Shown here piece after piece: positions 46,491 through 60,052 of a DNA stretch of 64,000 nt. A program made the translations under genes and the position numbers. Position 1 is the first letter of the stretch. Each line of letters opens with the position of its first letter. This DNA is from Anaeramoeba flamelloides. Its lineage: Eukaryota; Metamonada; Anaeramoebidae. The DNA lies in assembly GCA_027625915.1 (NCBI GenBank), contig JANTQA010000036.1:2103501-2167500 (forward strand), written 5' to 3'. The notes under the pieces are model-generated. The model saw nothing but the letters and a program-made list of their open reading frames with translations, was not told where the DNA came from and made no database searches.

Positions 46491-47118
46491 AATAATAATA
46501 AAAATTGAAAATTGGGCTTCAACATAAATATTTAATTAATTTCTCATTTTAAGCTATTAATAAAAAAATATTTTCTCCAGAGTTTTTCATTATTTTATTT
46601 TATTTCTTCCTTAATTTCTTTTTGTTTCAATCAAAAATAGAAAATAAATTTTTTCGTATATTATTTCTTTTTCACCTTTTTTTTTTTAATTTTTGGATTT
46701 TTGTCATTTGGATAAGTTAACTTTTCTTTGACAAAAATATTTTTAAAATATTTAACTCAAAATTAAAAGGTAAATTAAATTATTAAAGGTGGCGAGGATG
46801 TTACCAATGAATTCTTCCGATAAATTACAATTTTTATCATTTCATTTTGGTTAGAGTAAACATTTATTTTAATCAAGGTATAAAAATTCATATATACCCT
46901 AACCAGTCAATAAGAAATAAATTTGGAATATCTATTAAGAATACATTTGAAATTTATGTCCTTATGATAACATGAATCATTGATTATTGTTCCAAGTTTT
47001 AAATAAATGTTTATTGATGATTGATAAGAAATTTTTTTAAATTTATTCAAAAAAAGTCAAACTGCATTACATTCAACAAAAAAAAATCTGGAAACCGATT
47101 AAAAATCTAAAAGTATTA

Positions 47119-47315
47119 CAGTCAGTTCTATTTTTAAGTAACAAACTGCTAATGAAATGTAAGGCACACAAAAATCTAAATTAAAGAACATCTTTTGGTA
47201 TTTTTTTTTACACAAATTATTTTACTATAACCACATTTTTTATCTTAATTTGGAATTTTTTTTTCTGTGCCTTAAATATTGTTGAAAGTTTGTACCATAA
47301 AAGCAAAACTGGCTC
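47119..47315. mobile_element. palindromic MITE (family M3), second copy
   Basis: The left end is CAGTCAGTTCTATTTTTAAG and the right complement is TAGAGCCAGTTTTGCTTTTA, with shared inner words TAAGGCACA and 'ACAAACTTTCAAC'. A TA lies at each flank (47117-47118, 47316-47317). It is more diverged than the copy at 24604-24799. Confidence 0.68.
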
Positions 47316-47764
47316 TATATCTGCACTTAAAAAAAAAAGAAAAAAAATTTATTAAAGAGAACTTTTCGAAACTAAACAAAATTTGCAGAAATTTAAAGAT
47401 AAAAAATTGTTTATTCATTTTTTTTTAATAGTAAATAAAAATCATTAAAAAATATAAATTTGAATATTAATTTTACAATATTTTTTTAAATTCTCCGTAA
47501 TAAACATAATTCAGTCTATTTTTCGAATATTTTTTTTTTTTTTCAAATCAATTGAAATTTTATATTTGTATTTATTATTTATTTATTGTGAGAAAGGAGT
47601 AATCAAAGAAAATTTACCTAAATAAAAAAGAGAAGAAAAAAAATAATTAAAACATTAAAGTAAAAAAATATTTTATCATTCACATGGCCAAATTAAAAAT
47701 TATCCACGTCCTGAAATAGGAGGAGTAAAAACCCGATAGAAAGATTATTAATAATAAGATTCCA

Positions 47765-48010
47765 CATACTGTGATTAATAAATTGGTATTCCACGACTCT
47801 GAAAAGTGGGGCACTATGTACCCGAATTTGTATATTTTTTTACTATTTTAGGAATTATTTATTTTCAATTTTTTTATTTTCTTTTTTTCTTTATTACACT
47901 AAGTTTTCTAACCATTAGAGCGTTGATGAAAAATTCTCGACAAGAACAATAAATTTCGTAATTTTGATTAACCAGATTAAGGAGCTTTTGAGTAAATTTT
48001 ATATTTGTAT
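47765..48010 (-). repeat. repeat R7, reverse copy
   Basis: Reverse complement of the 43140-43375 unit, including AGTGGGGCACTA, 'CCCGAATTTGTATAT', CTTTATTACACTAAGTTT and CTCGACAAGAACAATAAATT. Confidence 0.6.
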
Positions 48011-48290
48011 ATGTTTTTTCAAAAAATTGGATGAAAACATATTTCACTTAATAATGAATTTTTTTTTTTTACATTTTATTGGTATGTTCTCAAATAACTC
48101 CTTAGAAAATTCTCTTCTTTTAGAAATAACAGATTCAATAAAACTATAAAAAAAGAAACTTAAAAATATTATGATTTATAAATTATTTTGAAATGATAAA
48201 AACAAGAAAAAAATATCATATTTATTTTTTATTTAGTAATGAATTTTAAATTTTTTACCTCTTTTGAAGACAAGAAAAATCAATATTTAT

Positions 48291-48323
<33 letters not shown>

Positions 48324-48660
48324 AAAATAAAATCATATTAAAAATAAAGGAGAAAAAAAGAAAAAGAAATGAAAATTGGGATAAAGATTTGTAAACTAAT
48401 AATCTCGTAAAATTAGAACTACAAAATTATTCTTGTCAATTTTTAAAATTCTCAAAAAATGAAAAAAAAAAAAATTTGTTTAGAAATTGAAGAAATTAAT
48501 AAAAAAATTAAAAATAATAAAAAAAAAAAAGTATCTAAAGAAAAAAAGATTTCTAATCAAGGAATTTGATTACGAATGTTAAATTTTTTAAAAAAATTAA
48601 CCATTCAGATAATAATAGTTTCAAAATTAAGAAGATAAATCATTTCTAGAATTAAAAGAG

Positions 48661-49686
48661 TTATTTATTTTCTTTTTTAATACTGTTTAAAGGTATTTTA
48701 ATTCCCAATTCTTTTAATTTTTCTTTCAGCATTTTATTTTCCTTTTCGATTTTTTCTAAATTCTTGAAATGGATTTGCTCTTTAATTTTTTTTTCTTGTA
48801 ATTTTTTTTCTTTGATAAAAAATGTATTTAATGTCTTATATACATTATATTCTGTTTGGCTTGATGAATGGATAAAGTCATTATCAACGACATTAACTAA
48901 AAAGTAAGTATCATGAATTTCCTGAAGAATTTTCCAGCTTTTTGTACCTTCCAAAAAGAAATCTCTCCATTGGTAAATCCATAAATCGAATGCCTCCTTG
49001 CTCCAAACGTTTTGGAAGCAATCTGGATCCACGACTACTGGCTGGATGATGGATTTACCTGGGAAAACTGCCCACGTTATGGAAATAACATCCCGCTCTG
49101 TGTTATTTGTATATACAACCGAGCCATCACAGTTGGTGGCATGATAATGAAGATTCCCAGAAGCCTTCAATACTTGTACCAGCAACTTGATTCTTTCTGG
49201 TGCAATGAAAAATTCAATGTACCTTTTTTGGTAAATATACCCACCCGGGCCACCAAATCCATGAAGTTGATTCTTGGATAATATTCCATTAAGCCTTGGC
49301 TGTATATTGATTAAGAATATTCTATTTTGAATAGCAGAAATAATTTTTTCAGTCATTGGCTCAATGGTTAAATTTAATCTTCTTTCTCTCCACGGTAGCG
49401 AATAAATTTCCCCCTTAGCAAAGTCCTTAAAAGTTTTCACAATGTCGTCAATTGAATTTATTTGCTTAGTCCTAACTGGTGATTTCCACGGGTGCATTTT
49501 TTTTAAAATCTTTGGTTTAATTCTTCGAAATCCAGTTCCATTCCATTCTTTCTTTGGAAATGTTTTCCATTTATTAGTTAAATAAATATAACTTTCTGGT
49601 CGGAATGTCCAAAAAACTGGTCTTATCGTTTCTCCTCTTCTTTTTTGAATGGTTGACTATAATTATAAATAATGATAATGATTTGT

Positions 49687-49718
<32 letters not shown>

Positions 49719-52700
49719 TATTGATTGGTTTTTTTGTTGATCATTCATTTTTTTTATTGTTGATTATTAATTTTTACAAAAACTGAATTATTAAAATATT
49801 TAAGGAAGTAAGTACATTTTTCAAATTTTGAATGTAACCATTTATGTGAAATTGAATGATTCAAATCATTTCTTTAACCAAAGACATTGATATTTTAAAA
49901 AATATAGGAAGTGAAATAGATCCTATGATGTAATATATTTTCATACCAACTTAAAAATGGAATTCAATAAAATGAAAAAGATTGAGCTTGAAAAAATATA
50001 TACAAATCATTTATTTCTGGATCTTATCTATTAAAGATTAGATTTAATTACTTATTTTTAATTTGGTTTTGTTTTTAATTCTTCATGGAAATACTTTTGT
50101 TTGTAAAATTTTTGAGAAAACAAATTACTTTTTTATTTTAAAAGAATTTTTAAAAATGAATTTAAAAATCCTATTGTCATTTAATAAATCTAATTCTTGA
50201 TTAAGTTCAGAAAATCTGATATTTATTTAATTATTCTTCAGAAATAAATGTTTATCGGGCAAATTCGTTTGATTTGATAATTATTTATTTTCCATTAAAA
50301 TTGAGAAACCAAAATAATTCTAAATCTGATTGTAATTTTTTTTTATAAATTTTTCTTTTATTTTGGGTTAAATCTTTTGTAACTGTTTTTTTGATTCTGA
50401 GAATTCAACCCCTTTTATTTTAATTTTTGAAATAGTATTCTTTATTTTGATTTTGTTAGATAAAAATATTTTAAAATTGAATTTTGAAAGCAAATTTGTA
50501 AAAAAATGTTTTGTAAAATAATAATAAATAGTAATGGGTCGAGAAACTCAAGGTTATAAATTGTTTGGGTTTCATTAAAATTATGAAGATAAAGAAAACC
50601 AATCTTCGAAAATAGGCTTTGATCGTTTTTTTTTTTTCATTCTTGATTTCAACAAATGTATTTGGAAAGGTGATCTTTTGTGTTTTGTTCTTCTAAAAGA
50701 AAATATTTGTTTCAAAAACACATCTTTTCTGTTCGATTTTTTTGGTTTACTGTTTGATTAATTTCACTCATTCGTCTTGAAACATTTCTAGATCCAAAAT
50801 CAAATTTAATAAAACCAAAAATTTAATCAAAACAAATGTTCAAAAAATGGAAAAATGAAAGATTCAATTCTGAATTACTTTGGGTCTGGTTCTTTTCACA
50901 AAGAGAGTAGTAAATGATGTTTTACTTTCAAAGTTTCAATATCTGCTTGCACTCAAAAAATATTTTTCAGTAATGCTTACACAATTAAAAGTTTTTCAAA
51001 ATGGTAAAATGTACTTACTTCCTTAAATTAATTCTTGGAAATACAAAGAAACATTTTTTAAACTTAGAACTGAAAAATTTTTTTTTTAAATAAAAATTTT
51101 GAAATTGATATTTTTCTAACATACTTTCAACACTTTATTTGGCTTTAAACAAAATTAAATCTTTTGATTAAAACGCAAAATAAGATCGAATGGAATCAAA
51201 TAGCAAAGTTGATAATTACATAAATTAAATTTTGGAATTAGTACTTTACAAAAGGTCAATGAAATGTGAATTAATATTTAAAAAATTAAGAGAAATAAAA
51301 TTAATAAAAATATATATTTATATAAATAAATAACAAACCCTTCTCCAAGGATACGGTCTCCTATATCTAGAACTTCTTAAAGAGAGTCCTTTAATAATTC
51401 TTTCGACAGGTCTAAATTGATTTAAACAATAGATATGAATACCTTCGACGCCTTCTTTAATTAATTCTTTACACATTTTAACACACGTATTAACGCCAAA
51501 ATCAATAACTTTGATTTTATCATCTTTAATTTTTTCTAATTCATCAGTAATTTCTTTAGGAACATTGACAGTTGTAAATTTTGTCATTCTGGTAAATCCA
51601 GAATAAGACATAATTGGCATAATACCTGGTATAATTGGACATTTGATTCCTAATTATAGATAGATAGATCGGTATAGATATGTATCATTATAAAAAAGAA
51701 AATAATTATTATTTTTAAATAATGAAATTATAATTGAAAATTAAAAGATAATGAAGACTAAACCATATTAATTATATTTTGAATCAATAATAAATAAAAT
51801 AAAATAAAAGGTTTTCTCATAATAAAGAGGGGAGGGGGGAGAATAACAACAAGAAAAACAATAAGTACAACAACAATAAGAGTTACAAGAACAACAAGAA
51901 TAAATGATTAAAGAGAATGAAAGTAGTGAATTTTTTTAAAATATTTACCAATCTCTCGACATTTATTTTTAAAATCTAAAAAGATCTTTGGATCAAAAAA
52001 CATTTGAGAAATGATCATATCAGCCCCAGCATCAACTTTTTGTTTTAGATAAAAAAGATCTTTTTCAGGAGATTCGGCTTCTTCGTGTACTTCTGGATAT
52101 CCTATTTTATTGTTTTTTTTTTTATTCAAAAAATTTAAGAATTTGTTATGTTTATTTATAATAAAAAAAATAAATAAAAAAAATTTAAAATTTCACTATT
52201 AGTAAATAATTATATCTTCGCTTTACTTAATTTCTCAAAAAATAAAACCATTGGGAAAATTTTAAGATCTAAAATCGGGGTTGTATTAAAATATTATTTG
52301 ATGAAATTTTCCAAAGTACTCGAGTTTTCTCGAACTTTACAAACAGTATTTTAAAATTTTTTTAAAAAAAAATAAGAATTTTCATTCCAATTTTTTTGCT
52401 TTTGAAAATCTCAAAAACAATTGGAAATTAAAATTATAAAAGTCATTTTTTTTTTTCCTGAAGGAATTAGCGTCGGCATAGATTCGTCTATAATTAAAGT
52501 ATGTTATAATTTGATGCAAATGATATTAGTGCAACATTGTTCTCAAAAATATATTCTAAATATTATTGCACAATAAATTATTACATTTTCTACTAAGGAT
52601 TACTATTAAAAAGTTTCATTTTGAAAATTTTTTTTAATTCCTTTTCAAAATCTAAAAATAGAAACTCCAAATAATAGTATTACGGTATTTAATAATTCAT

Positions 52701-55700
52701 CTTTATAACTTCCAAAAGTAAATATTTTTGAATTTTTTTTAATTTCAAAGATTAACTCAATAATCATCAACATAAAAACCCCAAAGTCTGATGATCTTTG
52801 TTTCCCTTTTTTAAAAGCTAATTGTAACATCAATATATTCTCAATATTTGCAAAATAATTGATCAAAAGAATCTACCAGTTAATTATTTAATTTTTTAAA
52901 AACTAATCTATATTTCACGACAAATTTAAAAAAGTTATCATTTTTCCTCTGGGCTAGGCAAAAAAATGACAAAAAATAACATGTCTACAAAGATGATTTA
53001 ATTGGCTTATACTTTAGATCAACTTCTACCACTTGTTTACTCTTTCAATTTTGGTTATTTTCAAATTGTGAATTGTTATTTTTTGTTATTCAAAATAACT
53101 TTTTCAGATGATGAGAGAATTTCTTATTATTAAAATTAGATTGATTGTGGGATAAATCAAATTAGTAAATTTTATGTAGATCAAGTATAGCAACTTATAC
53201 TAATTTTCAAAAAAAGTGAAAATTAAAAGATTCTTTTAATCATCTGACTACTCCAATTTGAATTTTTTTAACAAACAATAATAATATAAAATTTTAGAGT
53301 TTGAAAATTTCTTGATCAAATTGATCAATTTGTTTGAATTTGGTACTTTAAAGTTGATTTTTGGGAAATTCTGTATTTGAGAAATATTTTCAAAATTATT
53401 AAAAAAATTGGTTGAATTTGTTTACATTTTTTTTTTATAATTTTTTAAAAAGAAAAATTGAAAATATATTATTTGTTTGTTTTTTTTTTTAATTTTATTT
53501 TAATTATTGGTATTAACTAGCCAGTTTCTAATAATAACTCTTACAATTTTGTTCATTTCCCCGAAATAAACAAATTATATTCTCTCTTGGATATTAAAAA
53601 TATCACCTATCGAGAATTATAATCAGCATAATTTTTCGAATTTACTAAAATAACGCCAGTTAGTTGTTTTTTTTTTTGAAAGCTAAGCTAAAAAAAAACA
53701 ATAAAAAATAACCTTTTTTACAATAAAAAAAAAAAATAACCTTTTTTCTAGGCATATTTATACTGGTATTTGAAATCTAAATGGGACAAAATTTTCACTT
53801 CATTTTCCAAATTTGTCTTTAATAAAAAGAGTTTTCTAAGAAGTGTGTTGTAATTTGAATGATCTGTTTGAAAAGGGAAATTGAAAATTAAGTGAAAATT
53901 TTTCCTATTTATAATGCAAATACCAGTATTGATTATTTCCAAAAAAAAAGATCTTTGTTAGACAATACTCTACCGATTCTGAGTATTATTGGTTTTTTAT
54001 CTCTTTTTTTGTATTTTTTTTTTGAGAAATAAATGGTTGAGTTTTTGGTTAAAGTCTCTAAACATAAAAAATAGAAGAGACAGATGGATCGAAGAAATGT
54101 GAATTTTCTCTAGATCTTAATTTAACAGTTATGTTTTTTATTAAAAAAAATACAGAGTTCAAAAGGTGTTGTTATTGGTTAGTGTTATTTATTTTGAATA
54201 ATTTAAAAGGGATGAAGAAAATAACTTTTTAAAAATGTTGTAATTTAGAAAAAGTTAATTTTTTAGTTGAGAGTAATTACTTTTAATACTTTTTATAAAG
54301 AATTTAAAAATTCGTCTAGCTTGAATGATCTAAAAAAAAATGAATAAAAAAACTTTTTCTGAATTTTTTCTATTTTTTTTTGTTTTTAATTTCAAAGATC
54401 CTCACATTTCAACAAATAATAACCCACGCAATTTGGTTCACTGTTTTGACAACAAGCAGAATATTTTTCAATCTGGGTGCTATAAAAATCATCCTATCAA
54501 CATACATATATTGCATATTTTCTCAGCTTTGCATAAATAACGAAAGATATTTTATAACTTTGAAGTCTTCAGAAAATTGATAATTCAAGGTTTAAATTGT
54601 GGTGAAAAATGCAGATTTTTTTCAAAAATTCTTGGGTTTATTACTAATACCAGGATCATTTTTCATTGGTGAGATCAACAAAGATTACTCTTTTAGTAAT
54701 CGATTTTTTTGAGACATTTGAACCATGGAGCACTAATGTGATTGACACCCATGAACAACACACTTTAATCTTAGACTTCTCTGAGGTATACGCTAATGCC
54801 TTAAATTGCTGTGTTTTTCAAAAAAGAGATTTTGTTTTTTATAAATGTTATTTCTTCAAAATTCCTCAGCTTTTTAAAAAGGTTTTGAAAGTGTTTCTCA
54901 AAATGTTTGGATTACTCTTTAACTCACAGCTTTTGAAAACTTTTGTTACGAACTTTTTTTTCAAATTGTTTTTCCAAAGGTATTCAATTTTAAATTTTTC
55001 AAACCATTGAGTATCTCCTTTTGAAATGGATCAAAACAAAATATTTGTCAGGAGAAGTGTTAAATGTGTTCCACAATTTGTTTTCAAAAGCAAATGCAAG
55101 GGAGTGGCTTATGAATTAATTTAAGATTTATAGGCTTTGGTAAATAAGAGAAAAATAATTATCTGACAACCATCTTTCTTGGGTAGTCAAAATTACAACA
55201 CAAACAATTTCCCATTCGTCAGAAATGAAGAATGGCCAAATAGGTTTTTGGGTGAACGAATAAACAAAACTATTGTTGTTCAAAATGAGTTCTTTCTATT
55301 TTCAAAGCCCAGTTAAAAACCGTAATTTCACTCTTTTTTAAAACCGATCTAATATTATGCTTCAAAAAAGATTTGTTTGTTGTTTTTTTGATGGGGTTTT
55401 GCTCCAAAACAAGCAAATTCGTGAAAAAAAATTGATGAAAAGGTTTGGGAAGATCAACAATCAGAAAGTTGTATTTTTTCAAAGATCTTTTTGATCTTTT
55501 TGAAGCAGTACCGAAATTGAGTTTATAATTATGAAATTTTTTAGAGATTAAAACATCTATTTCGAACAGGTGTTCGAAGAATTACTCAGATTAGTTCACA
55601 AAAAAATTCTTTCAACCGACTTTTTAACTTGAACAAATTTGTGAATCGTCAAAACCAACTTTTCTTTTTCTTTTTTTTTAAGTGTCAAACAAAGCAAAAA

Positions 55701-56289
55701 TTTAATCACATCACTCGTTGAATAAACAGCCGATTTTAAAAGCAAGTTTGAAACGATTCTTGAAAAAGACAAGTAATCTCTTTTGATAAAAGTAAGAAGA
55801 AACAAGCAAAAAATAGAAAAACAAACCAGCAACACAGATACCAAAATAGTCTTCATGCAAACTTCTAATAAATTTCACAAGATCAACAGCATGGTTTAGG
55901 CCATTGTCAACTTTTTTCCCGCCTTTTGGTATGTCTCCTCTTAGTGCAAGAATGTTTTGGATTCCTTTCTCTTTCGCAGACTGGAGCACTTGCTTCAATT
56001 CCTCTCTTGTCATTGACACACAGGTCAAATGAAGCATAGTATTGAGCCCATGCAATTGCTGTGCTCTTTTACAAATCCTAAGAGATGTGGTGTTTGATGA
56101 GCCTCCTGCTCCCCACGTGATGTCGACAATTAAAGGCTCCAATTCTGCGAGCTGGTTTAATTTGATCCTTAAGTTTTCTCGACCCCTTTCGGTTTTTGGT
56201 GGAAACAATTCAAATGAATACCAAACTTCATCGCTTTGAAGAGCCTGATTAAGCTCGTTGTGTCGCGCAATTAGTTCTGTTAGTTTCAT
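48661..56289 (-). CDS. methylenetetrahydrofolate reductase (MTHFR)
   Basis: Reduces 5,10-methylene-THF to 5-methyl-THF with FAD, feeding methionine synthesis. Four exons on the minus strand: 55827-56289, 51949-52101, 51339-51649, 48661-49656 (stop TAA); introns 3725, 299 and 1682 nt; junction phases 1, 1 and 0. The product is 640 residues, close to human (656). The catalytic barrel (1-290) shows FELFPPKTERG with Glu27, DITWGAGGS, HLTCVSMTREEL, ALRGD with Asp119, AGYPEVHEEAE, KVDAGADMIISQMFFDP and CPIIPGIMPI. A linker with RRGETIRPVFWTFRPESYIY leads to the regulatory domain found only in eukaryotic MTHFR (LPWRE, INIQPRLNG, GGPGGYIYQKRYIEFF, WAVFPGKSIIQPVVVD, IHDTYFLVNVVDND), which in animals binds S-adenosylmethionine. 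A Lys/Glu/Leu coiled-coil tail (about 580-640) is extra. The Ser-rich N-terminus of animal enzymes is absent. Introns 1 and 3 hold repeats R5 and R1. Confidence 0.95.
49697..49718. repeat. (TA)n run in MTHFR intron 3
   Basis: About eleven TA dinucleotides, 40 bp inside intron 3 on its exon-4 side. Confidence 0.85.
50110..51010 (+). repeat. dispersed repeat family R1 copy in MTHFR intron 3
   Basis: Full-length partner of 7570-8520 with the same block order. It is antisense to the MTHFR transcript and fills more than half of intron 3. Confidence 0.65.
52460..54815 (+). repeat. dispersed repeat family R5, copy split by ~1.6 kb, in MTHFR intron 1
   Basis: 52460-52930 matches the left half and 54540-54815 the right half of the contiguous copy at 39040-39780. 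The sequence between (about 52930-54540) is extra and includes an M4 element. The antisense frame at 54666-55010 overlaps the right half and continues beyond it; its first half (DFFETFEPWSTNVIDTHEQH) reads like decayed protein, but no domain is recognised. Confidence 0.58.
53760..53931. mobile_element. MITE family M4 copy, ~172 bp
   Basis: The left end is TACTGGTATTTGAAATCTAA, then 'ATGGGACAAAATTTTCACTTCATTTTCC'. The right complement begins with TACTGGTATTTGCATTATAA, then 'ATAGGAAAAATTTTCACTTAATTTTC'. This is the best-preserved M4 copy in the window. Confidence 0.72.
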
Positions 56290-57034
56290 TACAGAATCTT
56301 CAGAAGATAAATAATCAAAATTTTTTTTTTGAAGTGAATAAAAAAAAAATGGTGAAATTCCTCATTTTTCATATTTTTTGCAAGATTTAAGTTTGGAAAA
56401 GCTTTGAGGAATTGGACTTTGAAGAGACTGTATTTTTAAAACTATTTGTTCACGAAAAAAACACTAATTTTGGTTTTGAATAAATGCTCATGAAATGATG
56501 CCCATGTATGTTAAATTATTTGGTACTTTTTTTGAGAACTTGATTTACAGACAAACAATCCATAAGACAATTTCAACAAAGCACATATCCAGTTCAAAAT
56601 GAATTAGTCAACTGTAACTCGAAAAATAATTCCCTTAATAGTTCAAATTTTGTGAATGTTCTCTGTAAAAAATAGAATAAATAATTCCACAAAAACAGAT
56701 TTTTGATCTAAAATCAATGTTTGGAGACAATTATTTCACAATTTTCTTATATTGTAGCTTTTCAAAACTTTGAAATATAAATCAAAATGATTTTTTTGGA
56801 CTTTTTAACAAGTTATTTTGGGAGTTGTTCTTTATCTAAAAGCTAATTTTTTTACATTTCCAAAAATTTGTAATATAATTATCTCGGAATTATCATTACC
56901 AAGGAACCACAGGAACATTTTATTCAAAATTACAATTTATTTCATTTTAAAAAATTGATTCTTAAATAATAGTGATCAAAAGAATGTTTGCACAACGACT
57001 AAAATACGTTTATCAAAATATAAGAACATGTTTA

Positions 57035-57460
57035 TTTTTCTTCTTGTTCCAAGGAACACCTTAATTCACTGTTAAGTAGTATACCTAATTTCAAATCAAT
57101 TTTGAAAGTAAAATCCTTGATATTTTTGTTAAATTTTAATTCTGAATTATATTTGTTGAAATTTTTAATAATTTTTTTTCTAATTTAATTAATTTTTTAT
57201 GGTTTTGAGATAATCTTTCTAATTTGATCCTTTATTTTGAGAATTTCAATTTAAATAATAGAACTATATGAAAACAATACCTTATTTACTAATGATTTAT
57301 TGTCAGTTTATTTGATCAGTTGATGTATATCTCTTCTATAACAAAAAAGAAACACGCTTTTTATTTTGAAATATAGATTAGTCTTTTCTGAATGTATTAT
57401 TTTGACAAAGAAAATTGTTTTTTCTTTTTACGAAGGGAATGGTTAGTATGTGAAAAGGTG
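57035..57460 (+). repeat. dispersed repeat family R4 copy, uninterrupted
   Basis: The left part aligns with 6230-6560 (CTTCTTGTTCCAAGG, 'AAATCCTTGATATTTTTGTTAAA') and the right part with 3400-3495 plus 3720-3890 (TTTGATCCTTTATTTTGAGA, 'TCTATAACAAAAAAGAAACACGC', 'GTTAGTATGTGAAAAGGTGC'). It shows that those two halves belong to one family. Confidence 0.6.
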
Positions 57461-58483
57461 CATACTTTTTTTGTATACTACTAAGAAAAATTTGAACACC
57501 TACAGAGAGGTATTATTTGTCTAACTTTTATAAATTTTATGCTTTACTTTCCCTTATCTGAATTTAGAAACACTTCATCATAATTTCTCACCACAATTTC
57601 AGACCAAATCACTTGATCCATATTTATTTGAAAAAATTTTTATAAAAAAAAAATCAAAATCCCCGTACTTAGTTGATTTTTTTTTTAATTATCTTTTTTA
57701 CTGAAGAAAAATTTTTTAATTACAAACAAATGTAAATTTAGATTAACAAATAAACTTGGAAATTTTAAAGTCGAATATTGTAGGAATTTCATCCAATCTT
57801 AACTGGTTTTATTTTAATAATTTAATTTTGGGTTGTAAAAAATTGTTGTCGATTGATCCAAAAAATTGATACTCAAAGGTTTAATCGGTATTTCAAAATA
57901 TTATCCATTCATACTTTTTTTCCCCTTGATCCTATATCATATTTAATTCAGAACTCAATAATATACCTAATATCAAATTATTTTTAAAGATAAAATATGG
58001 TTTCGATATTAAATAGTAACTTGAGAATTGGATTTATTTTAAAAATTTTTCCTTTTTTATTCAAATCTGGAATTTTTGTTTGTTATTTTTTTCGAAAAAG
58101 ACAATTATTACACATTTATTATGAAACATTATTTGTTTTGTACTTTGTAGGCTACTCTTGTTACTCACCACACCTATTGATAAAGTTCTAAGACTTTGTT
58201 CTATTTAATCAATAAAACTGAATACATGGGTGTACAAAGAGTTTATTGCCAAATAAAGTATATTGTCTTTTGACTTGAAATGGGATAACATTTTTAGTTT
58301 CATTCTAGAATTTCAATCTTTTTGAAACAATCGTGTGTTTAGGATGGAAAATATACCAAAAAGAAACTGAAAAAAACTCAAAATGAAATTTTTTGATGTT
58401 TAAATTCCATAAAAATACAATTTTTAAAAAAATCCTACATATCCCTGTGTATTTTCAATTATTTTAATATAAAATGATATATA

Positions 58484-59013
58484 AACCCCATTCCAAAAAT
58501 TTAGACACACCCAAAATCAAAAATAGGCAAAAAAAACCCAATTTATTGTATTTTTTCCAAACCTAATATAAAACAACATTTAAGTTACACAGTATTAATG
58601 TTTTAATAAGTAATCATTTTAATCCAAACAAAAGAAAAAAAATATAAAACTCCAAAATAAAAACAGGTGTGTCCAAAATAATGAAACGAGCTGAACAAAA
58701 AATGTATTGGTAAATTTGTTGACATTTCACCAACAATTTTTGATCAATCAAATGTTAAGATATCATCTACCAATTGTATGTGGTTTTCCAATTTAACAAA
58801 CTCAACACTAACCTTCTATCAACCATTGAAAAAAAAGTTCAGATCTAACGAAACAGATTACGTAACTATAAAAAAAGGAAATTAAAAAAAAAAGAAAAAA
58901 GACAAAAAATGAAATTGTTTGTAAAATCAAAATTCTTTCCTAATTGAATTTAAAGTGTAGTAATGTTATTATTTCCACTGTTTAAACTGTGTCAAAATTT
59001 TTGGAATCCAGTT
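58484..59013 (+). mobile_element. TA-flanked MITE (family M1), 530 bp
   Basis: Same orientation and nearly the same length as 2799-3329, with high identity by eye throughout. The ends are AACCCCATTCCAAAAATTT and, complemented, AACTGGATTCCAAAAATTTT; a TA lies on both sides (58482-58483, 59014-59015). No open frame. Confidence 0.82.
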
Positions 59014-59882
59014 TAAGTAAAAACTTTGAACTTAATTTTATTTTTTTGAGAATAAATTTGTAACTTTACCATATTCATCACTATTTATTGGAACCAAGTG
59101 TAACTTGTTTTAACCAAAAAAAATGCATTTTTTTTTTCATTTTTTCGAAATATTTTGATTGATATATTTTTATATAAATACCATATATGTGGATTACATT
59201 AGTAATAATAAATTATTTTTCAAAAATGATGACACACTTTATAATGTCAGTAGATGTTTTTTAGTTAGGTTTATTTCAGTATTTTTATCAAAAAAATATT
59301 TTCAAATTTTTGAATCAGTATCATTTTTTTTGTTTTTTAACCTTCATTTACTTTTTCTTTTGTCTTTTTTTTTTTGATCCGACATTTTTTAAAAAGGACA
59401 GATCAAAAAAAAAAATAATAGGATCTTCATAAATACAAATAATCAACTGAACAATTTGTGGCTATGTACTTGAAATTTTAAAATTAATTTAATTATTACC
59501 AAAAAATCATCTTGCTATCCTTTTTTTTCAGTGAAAGTTTCCATTAATAAAAAATCTGTAATTCTCATATCAAAAATTGTGTTTCACTTTTTTTTGGAGT
59601 TAGGTTTTATTTATAGTAAATTTTAAAATATCAACATTTTATAAACTTAGATCAATTAAAAAGTGAATTACTCATAAGATGTAATAATTAGTTATTCTTG
59701 AATATACAGGAATATTTGAATTTATTATTTCATTGAAGTAACAATTTTTGAAATGGAGTTTATTCTAGCATAATATTATATTGCCTTTTTATCAATAGAA
59801 CTACTAACAAAGAGAAATTTTAATGTCGAAAAAAAAAAAAAAAATGACCCACTTTTTTGAAAATAACATACACTAACTTTAA

Positions 59883-60052
59883 GGGACTAGTCTCTATTAA
59901 ATTTTTTTACCAAAATTTAATCGAGATTGAGAAAATTTTTGCAAATTACTTAGATCAGAAAAACCCTGTTTATTTTCATATATTAAACTTATTTCTAGAT
60001 AATGAATCCTTATTTAGAAGTTGATCAAATAAAAATAATAGAAATTAGTCCC
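59883..60052 (+). mobile_element. MITE family M2, 170 bp
   Basis: GGGACTAGTCTCTATTAAAT on the left, GGGACTAATTTCTATTATTT on the right complement. Flanks are TTAA (59879-59882) and GTAA (60053-60056). It is closely similar to 10101-10273. Confidence 0.78.

Larger units (their letters stand above)
46491..48660. other. intergenic region with M3 and R7
   Basis: No gene seen. It holds an M3 element (47119-47315), the reverse R7 copy (47765-48010) and long poly-A runs (48293-48321 and others) before the MTHFR stop codon. The frame at 47964-48149 overlaps R7 and is not supported. Confidence 0.5.

Noticed and set aside
55270-55856. Minus-strand frames in MTHFR intron 1 and the run-on past exon 1
   Set aside because: The run-on past 55827 reads through the donor into intron sequence and does not match MTHFR; the 55270-55482 frame has no recognised domain.
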